In this document: in pieces, positions 1-3,696 of the stretch | Layout of the letters: each line of letters opens with the position of its first letter | Numbering within the stretch: position 1 is the stretch's first letter | DNA from: a bacterium UBP7_UBA7824 | GTDB taxonomy: Bacteria > UBP7 > UBA6624 | Direction of reading: 5' to 3' | Length of the DNA: 5,775 nucleotides | Assembly (NCBI GenBank): GCA_002501535.1 | Contig: DLTY01000020.1 | Location: forward strand, 11,581-17,355 | Program-made: the position numbers and the translations under genes | Notes under the pieces: generated by a model | What the model saw: the letters and a program-made list of their open reading frames with translations, nothing else | Database searches by the model: none | What the model was told of the DNA's origin: nothing

Positions 1-473
1 TTGTTCAAATTGTTTTAGTCAATAATGAAGTCAATGCAATGAAGTATTGTGATGGGGTTTGGGTAGGGCAGAATGACATGTCAATACCTGAAATCAAGCA
101 GTCAGAATATTTCGACGATCGCATGCTGATAGGAAGAACTGTTAAAAGCTTGAATCAACTTGATTTTGCAATCCGCAATAATGCGAACATGATTGGAGTG
201 GGAGCGGTTTTTGAAAGCCAAACTAAGCAGGACGCATCGTTAAGCCGTTGGGGTTTGATTCAAAACATTATGAATCAATCTAGAAAACCAGCATATCTTA
301 TTGGTGGATTGAATCTCAGTAATTTAAACATTTTTCTTGAAAGTTATCATATTGAAAATTTAAGAATTGCAGTGTCCTCCGCTGTTTTGCGATCAAGCAG
401 TCCAGTTCAGGCATTTGTAGATTTGAATAATTTCGTCATTGAATATAGAGGCAAAATAAATAAAAAACCTTAG
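1..473 (+). CDS. thiE: ThiE-like protein (thiamine phosphate synthase family), 5' end outside window
   Basis: The family couples HMP-pyrophosphate with thiazole phosphate to make thiamine phosphate in the cytoplasm. The reading frame is open from base 3, so the ATG at 39 is internal and the real start lies upstream. From base 3 the protein aligns with the second half of the TIM barrel: LVNN followed by DGVWVGQND (family LVND...DGIHIGQED), IGVGAVF, then S-Q-T-K-Q-D (family T-x-T-K), and the phosphate-binding IGG and SSAV segments. The Asn of the NDR/NDD motif, the second metal-binding Asp (GQ-x-D) and the Thr-Lys pair are kept. The first metal Asp is Asn (LVNN), the usual His before the GQ motif is Trp, and the loop between them is about two residues shorter. 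Family membership is clear, but true ThiE activity is uncertain. The next gene starts 17 bases downstream. No other thiamine gene is visible. Confidence 0.8.
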   Translation, partial: VQIVLVNNEVNAMKYCDGVWVGQNDMSIPEIKQSEYFDDRMLIGRTVKSLNQLDFAIRNNANMIGVGAVFESQTKQDASLSRWGLIQNIMNQSRKPAYLIGGLNLSNLNIFLESYHIENLRIAVSSAVLRSSSPVQAFVDLNNFVIEYRGKINKKP

Positions 474-490
474 AATGCTTTCTTTACATT

Positions 491-1069
491 ATGACAGAAC
501 CGTATAAATGTTTACAAATCAACCCAAATGCAACCTCAATGGAGGTTGAAAAAGCCAGATTTTTAGCTATCGAAAAGGTTGAAGATAATGGTTATGGTCC
601 AGGAAACCTCAAACACCGTGAAATTACATGGAGTGCTGATTTGTTAAAAAATCGAGAAAACAGAGCTGCTTATGATAAGACCATATTGTCAACATCCTTC
701 AATAAGGTTTCTGGCTTTGATGTTAGCGATATAGAAACTGCTCTTCTTATGGAGTTGAAAATTGTTCTGCATGTCGATAGTTATTTAGAAATAATCAACA
801 ATGATGTCAGCAAAATGGATTTTTCATTTTGCTTTTTTTCTGTTGATGAGCATGTTGATGCGGGGCGAATGGTAGCTGCTTTCTTAATGCTCATAAGAGT
901 TTTCAACGTGATTGATGATGAAGAGGTTAAACCTCGGATTTTGTTTAAATTAGCAGATTTTTGTATTAGTAGATTGTCAGATAGAAATTGGCAAAAAGTT
1001 TTTTTAAAAAAAATAATTTCAAATTATCCCGAAAGCAAGGAAGCTCACAGGGCAGAAGATCTCATTTAA
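491..1069 (+). CDS. J-domain-like protein lacking HPD, with TPR-like C-terminus
   Basis: 192 residues with no signal peptide or membrane segment, so probably cytoplasmic. Residues 4-63 follow the J-domain layout: PYKCLQINPNAT matches the DYYxxLGVxxDAS start, VEKARFLAIEK matches helix II, and ITWSADLLKNRENRAAYDK matches the helix III/IV ending of DnaJ proteins (EAYEVLSDPEKRAAYDR). The HPD tripeptide needed to stimulate Hsp70 ATPase falls at residues 31-33 and reads E-D-N, so a normal co-chaperone role is unlikely. The middle (about 70-150) is a helical region I do not recognise. The end, from about 165, reads FLKKIISNYPESKEAHRAEDLI, like the second helix of a TPR repeat. ATG 491 is chosen because it directly precedes the J-like core; no Shine-Dalgarno is seen. 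It may be co-transcribed with the upstream ThiE-like gene (17-base gap). Its stop overlaps that of the convergent VOC gene. Function unknown. Confidence 0.82.
   Translation: MTEPYKCLQINPNATSMEVEKARFLAIEKVEDNGYGPGNLKHREITWSADLLKNRENRAAYDKTILSTSFNKVSGFDVSDIETALLMELKIVLHVDSYLEIINNDVSKMDFSFCFFSVDEHVDAGRMVAAFLMLIRVFNVIDDEEVKPRILFKLADFCISRLSDRNWQKVFLKKIISNYPESKEAHRAEDLI
809..839 (+). terminator. Terminator-like hairpin inside the J-like gene
   Basis: A perfect 9-bp inverted repeat (AGCAAAATG at 809-817, CATTTTGCT at 825-833) has a 7-base loop and is followed by six more T residues (834-839). This is the shape of a rho-independent terminator, but the stem has only three G-C pairs and it lies mid-gene, coding for SKMDFSFCFF. 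It may cause partial attenuation or be chance in AT-rich DNA. Confidence 0.3.
999..1013. repeat. T7A8 homopolymer tract
   Basis: Seven T followed by eight A lie inside the J-like gene, encoding the V-F-L-K-K stretch near its C-terminus. Such tracts are prone to polymerase slippage and DNA bending. A similar T7A7 tract lies at 3606-3619 in the methyltransferase gene. Confidence 0.6.
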
Positions 1070-1488
1070 GCTTTAAAAATTTCTGAATCATTCCTGAATG
1101 CCTTAAATTCCAAGGCATTTCCCGAAGGGTCCAGAAAGAACATCGTTGCTTGCTCGCCGGGCAGGTTTTTAAATCTTACATAAGGTTTTATTATGAAATC
1201 TACACCTTTTCTTTCAAGCTTTAAGGCTAGCTTTTTCCAATCAGGTATACTGAGTATGATGCCAAAATGTTCAACCGGGACATTTTTATTATCGACAGCA
1301 CTTGTTTTGTTTTGTTTTTTTTCACTCTCTACGAGGTGAGCGACAACCTGATGGCCAAAAAAGTCAAAATCAATCCATTTATCACTACTTCTTCCAACTT
1401 TACAACCCAAAATTTCTGTGTAAAATTTTTTTGCTTCCTCCAAATTCCTGACTGGAAACGCTAAATGAAAGGGTCTTATTTTATTCAT
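1066..1488 (-). CDS. VOC (glyoxalase/dioxygenase fold) family protein
   Basis: 140 residues spanning one VOC unit of two beta-alpha-beta-beta-beta modules. The N-terminal module has PFHLAFPVRNLEEAKKFYTEILGC and GRSSDKWIDFDFFGHQ. The C-terminal module has VPVEHFGI and ends with PGEQATMFFLDPSGNALEFKAF. Likely metal ligands by family pattern are His8, His74 and Glu127. The protein belongs to a widely conserved, mostly uncharacterised bacterial subfamily often annotated as glyoxalase or dioxygenase; the substrate cannot be told from sequence. The ATG at 1488 is preferred because it puts PFHLAF near the N-terminus as in relatives and lies 7 bases after a TATAAT on this strand. An upstream in-frame TTG at 1509 would add seven residues and overlap that promoter. 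It is divergent from the M48 lipoprotein gene, and its last four bases overlap the J-like gene tail to tail. Confidence 0.92.
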   Translation of the reverse strand: MNKIRPFHLAFPVRNLEEAKKFYTEILGCKVGRSSDKWIDFDFFGHQVVAHLVESEKKQNKTSAVDNKNVPVEHFGIILSIPDWKKLALKLERKGVDFIIKPYVRFKNLPGEQATMFFLDPSGNALEFKAFRNDSEIFKA

Positions 1489-1495
1489 GTTTTCG

Positions 1496-1501
1496 ATTAT
1501 A
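1496..1501 (-). promoter_or_regulatory. -10 element for the VOC gene
   Basis: The minus strand reads a perfect TATAAT here, with seven bases between it and the ATG at 1488. At normal -10 to start-site spacing, transcription would begin at about 1488-1489, giving a leaderless message. I see no good -35 at 16-18 bp spacing; that region lies inside the start of the lipoprotein gene. Confidence 0.45.
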
Positions 1502-1503
1502 GT
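1498..1503 (+). promoter_or_regulatory. -10-like element for the M48 lipoprotein gene
   Basis: The plus strand reads TATAGT (5 of 6 matches to TATAAT), nine bases before the GTG at 1513. It overlaps the minus-strand TATAAT at 1496-1501. Initiation would fall close to 1510, leaving almost no leader, in line with the missing ribosome binding site. No clear -35 is seen; that position falls within the first codons of the VOC gene. Confidence 0.35.
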
Positions 1504-1512
1504 TAACAAGCT

Positions 1513-3216
1513 GTGTTAAAGATTAATTTTCGAAAAACAACAATACTCGCATTGTTATTTTCACTGGTTTCTTGTGGTTCTGGAGGATACAAGGGAATGA
1601 TTCAAGAGATGGAAGCTGATAATGCGTATGGTGCATGGACTAGCTACAAGCAGTTTAACTACATGTCTGACAACCCGCATCTTGTTGCTTATATCAAATA
1701 TCACGGTAGCAAACTTGCTGAATATTCAGATGATCTTAGAAGTTTAAATTATCAATTTGACATATCTAACGAAGAAGTGACTAATGCAGTCAACTATGGA
1801 GCAGGCGTGACTTTTATGTACAATGGCCTCTTAAGGGGGGCCGAAACAACTGATGAGGTTGCAATGGTTTTAGGACACGAAGCAGCGCATACTGCTGATG
1901 GGCATATAACTGACAATATATCTAGACAGTTTTCCACACAGTTAATACAACTCGCAGTTTTGATTGAAGGAGATTTCAATCAACGTTCATCAAACATGGC
2001 CGACCTTATAGGAGCCCTGGGTTTTTATGCTCAAATGGAACATAGCCCCAAGGCGGAAGAGAGAGCCGATTGGCTTGGTACTGATTGGGCTTTAAAGGCT
2101 GGTTATAACCCACATTATTTTGCAGATTTCCATTCACGATTAATAGATAGAGACCCTAGTCTACCTGAAGCACAAATGAAAATATCCCTGATGTCACATC
2201 CGCCAACTTTAGACAGAATTAACGACATTCAACAACAAGCCGATAATGCGCTCTCTGATTTTGATTCAATAAAGCAACTCAGCCTAACTTTAGCAGAAAG
2301 AGGTTTCGCCAAGGAGGCGATACAGGCTGCATACAAAACAAGGAGCTTTGACCAGGGAGGTTTTTATAACTACATGTTAAAAGAAGCTTCAAAAATAGAT
2401 CCCCCAAAAAAGATAAATATGAAAGATTACTCTTGGGCTAATGCTTATGTGCCAATATATAGACTTTGTATAAACATTAATACAGCCGATGAAGAAAGGT
2501 TACAAAAACACAATCAGATATCACCTGGTGTGGCAGCATCCATTATTGGTTATCGTTTAGAAAATGGTCTTTTTTCCGAAATCGAAGAAATTAAAAGCGT
2601 TCCTGGCTTAACAGGTGATATTTACTCATCTATAAAAAGACATGTTAGCACTAGCGATGAATGCAATGATCTTCCAATCAGGGAAAAAGACAGTTATGAG
2701 TGGAATGAAGAGTATGAAAATATTCTTTATGGAACACTGAATGCAGTTGAAAGATGGTTTAATTATCTCAAAGATACCAATCGCTCTTGGGAGGAAGCAA
2801 AAAAAACTGATAGAGATCTGTATGAATGCATGTATCCAGCACTCACATGGAGAGATTTTGGCCGAGGGAATCAGTATGTTTGGCCAAAATTAATGCAAGA
2901 TGCAATTCTTGAGGAGCCAGAAGAATATCGCGTTTCTGATATTTATGACTGTTCTGTACCTATCTTGCTGCATTTAACCAATCTCATCATGAGCGAGCTG
3001 GAGGAAGAGTACCCATCAGCAAATTTGAAAATTTTAAGTTCTTTTTTTGGAACAGAGGGACCTATAGATATTTCCAATAACATCTTTGAAATATGGGATG
3101 AGTTAAGCAGGGGAGAATGGGGCGTGGATTCAAATTGGATCTTATTGCATCTGATACATGGTGACATTGCCAGGGGTTTAATGGGTCCATTTAGCAGGTA
3201 TCAAAATATAAATTAA
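1513..3216 (+). CDS. M48 family metalloprotease lipoprotein with ComEA-type helix-hairpin-helix domain
   Basis: 567 residues. An N-terminal lipoprotein signal (K/R-containing start, hydrophobic ILALLFSLV, lipobox LVS-C) predicts lipidation at Cys21. Gly at +2 suits an outer-membrane destination under the E. coli Lol rule. The peptidase domain (about 30-245) has the zinc motif HEAAH (His122, Glu123, His126), the third ligand Glu182 in EERAD, AGYNP, and His229 in SHPPTLDRI, equivalent to the regulatory His of BepA-like M48 proteins, so it looks catalytically intact. Residues 320-379 form a helix-hairpin-helix module. Residues 380-567 are acidic, Trp-rich and unrecognised. BepA/YfgC relatives carry TPRs instead. 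Apart from the lipobox, the only cysteines are 319, 384, 439 and 480. The GTG start is forced: an in-frame stop lies at 1504-1506 and the signal peptide begins at once. A role in envelope protein quality control is inferred; the HhH partner is unknown. Confidence 0.93.
   Translation: MLKINFRKTTILALLFSLVSCGSGGYKGMIQEMEADNAYGAWTSYKQFNYMSDNPHLVAYIKYHGSKLAEYSDDLRSLNYQFDISNEEVTNAVNYGAGVTFMYNGLLRGAETTDEVAMVLGHEAAHTADGHITDNISRQFSTQLIQLAVLIEGDFNQRSSNMADLIGALGFYAQMEHSPKAEERADWLGTDWALKAGYNPHYFADFHSRLIDRDPSLPEAQMKISLMSHPPTLDRINDIQQQADNALSDFDSIKQLSLTLAERGFAKEAIQAAYKTRSFDQGGFYNYMLKEASKIDPPKKINMKDYSWANAYVPIYRLCININTADEERLQKHNQISPGVAASIIGYRLENGLFSEIEEIKSVPGLTGDIYSSIKRHVSTSDECNDLPIREKDSYEWNEEYENILYGTLNAVERWFNYLKDTNRSWEEAKKTDRDLYECMYPALTWRDFGRGNQYVWPKLMQDAILEEPEEYRVSDIYDCSVPILLHLTNLIMSELEEEYPSANLKILSSFFGTEGPIDISNNIFEIWDELSRGEWGVDSNWILLHLIHGDIARGLMGPFSRYQNIN
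2470..2649 (+). other. Helix-hairpin-helix (ComEA-like) domain within the M48 lipoprotein
   Basis: Residues 320-379 read as a double HhH: the opening ININTADEERLQ, then ISPGVAASIIGYRLENGLFS, then IEEIKSVPGLTGDIYSSIKR. This matches the ComEA pattern (NINTA..eeL..lpGIG...A..Ii.yR..nG.F....dL..v.GIG...l..i). In the first hairpin the usual P-G-I-G reads S-P-G-V; in the second, G-I-G reads G-L-T. Such modules bind DNA in ComEA but act in protein contacts in other exported proteins. Confidence 0.8.
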
Positions 3217-3222
3217 TATAAA
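3217..3222 (+). promoter_or_regulatory. Possible -10-like element before the methyltransferase gene
   Basis: TATAAA begins directly after the lipoprotein stop codon and 15 bases before the ATG at 3238. In DNA this AT-rich such a match is expected often, and no -35 is evident, so it is only a weak candidate for a separate promoter for methyltransferase-ppdK. Confidence 0.2.
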
Positions 3223-3237
3223 GTTAATTTTCACATA

Positions 3238-3690
3238 ATGAATGAATTGAATTTTTCGATCAAATTAATCCCAAAAGCTCTACCAGGTGGCCCAATTGCA
3301 GATCTTGGCTGCGGCAATGGCCTCAATTCAAGATTGTTAGCAAAGCATACGAATAGAAATTTAATATGTGTTGACAACAGGCAGGGCGCAATTGAGGCCA
3401 CTAGAGAGAAAATGAGAGGTTTCAAGTCAACCTTCCTGCTTAATGATGTTTGCAGGCTCGGAATTAAGGATAACTCATGCGCTCTTGTCTATGCTTCTAG
3501 GATTTTTTCACACATCAAAGATAAGAAAATATTCTTTAAAGAAGCGATGAGGATTGTAAAAAATAATGGTTATTTGATTATTGTGGATGATGAAAAATGT
3601 TTAAATTTTTTTAAAAAAAGTAAATTAAAATTTTCTCACCTTGAATCGGCTGGAAAAATGGTTGCAATAACGTTAAAGAAAGGCTTCTAA
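3238..3690 (+). CDS. Class I SAM-dependent methyltransferase (methyltransferase type 11-like)
   Basis: 150 residues forming a compact Rossmann-fold methyltransferase. Motif I is IADLGCGNG (residues 20-28), which binds SAM. Asp46 in LICVDN sits at the end of strand 2, where an acidic residue holds the SAM ribose. Asn69-Asp70 (LLNDV) fit the adenine-contacting motif, and the later strands read CALVYASRIFSHI and RIVKNNGYLIIVDD. It is short for the family (usually 200 or more residues): the N-terminal cap and the last beta-hairpin are reduced, so the substrate cannot be inferred. The cytoplasmic location is inferred from the absence of a signal. ATG 3238 leaves a 21-base gap after the lipoprotein gene; no Shine-Dalgarno is visible. 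Its stop lies 6 bases before ppdK in the same reading frame, suggesting co-transcription and perhaps translational coupling. Confidence 0.88.
   Translation: MNELNFSIKLIPKALPGGPIADLGCGNGLNSRLLAKHTNRNLICVDNRQGAIEATREKMRGFKSTFLLNDVCRLGIKDNSCALVYASRIFSHIKDKKIFFKEAMRIVKNNGYLIIVDDEKCLNFFKKSKLKFSHLESAGKMVAITLKKGF
3606..3619. repeat. T7A7 homopolymer tract
   Basis: A perfect 14-base palindrome of seven T and seven A lies in the methyltransferase gene, encoding part of N-F-F-K-K-S. It may be prone to slippage, and it resembles the tract at 999-1013. Confidence 0.6.
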
Positions 3691-3696
3691 TTTAGA

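Noticed and set aside
39..41. ATG as the start of the ThiE-like protein
   Set aside because: The frame is open upstream to the window edge and the upstream residues (VQIVLVNNEVNA) match the conserved ThiE LVND region, so the gene begins before the window.
1489..1509. In-frame TTG start at 1509 for the VOC protein
   Set aside because: It adds a non-conserved LTIIEN segment and would place the start upstream of the TATAAT; the ATG at 1488 fits the family better.
2306..2316. AAGGAGG Shine-Dalgarno-like sequence inside the M48 gene
   Set aside because: No start codon lies at a suitable distance downstream, and the bases encode the helix AKEAIQAA; it is taken as chance.
3231..3425. 64-codon minus-strand frame opposite the methyltransferase start
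   Set aside because: It has a hydrophobic-looking beginning, but it is the complement of conserved motif I, so the plus-strand gene explains it.
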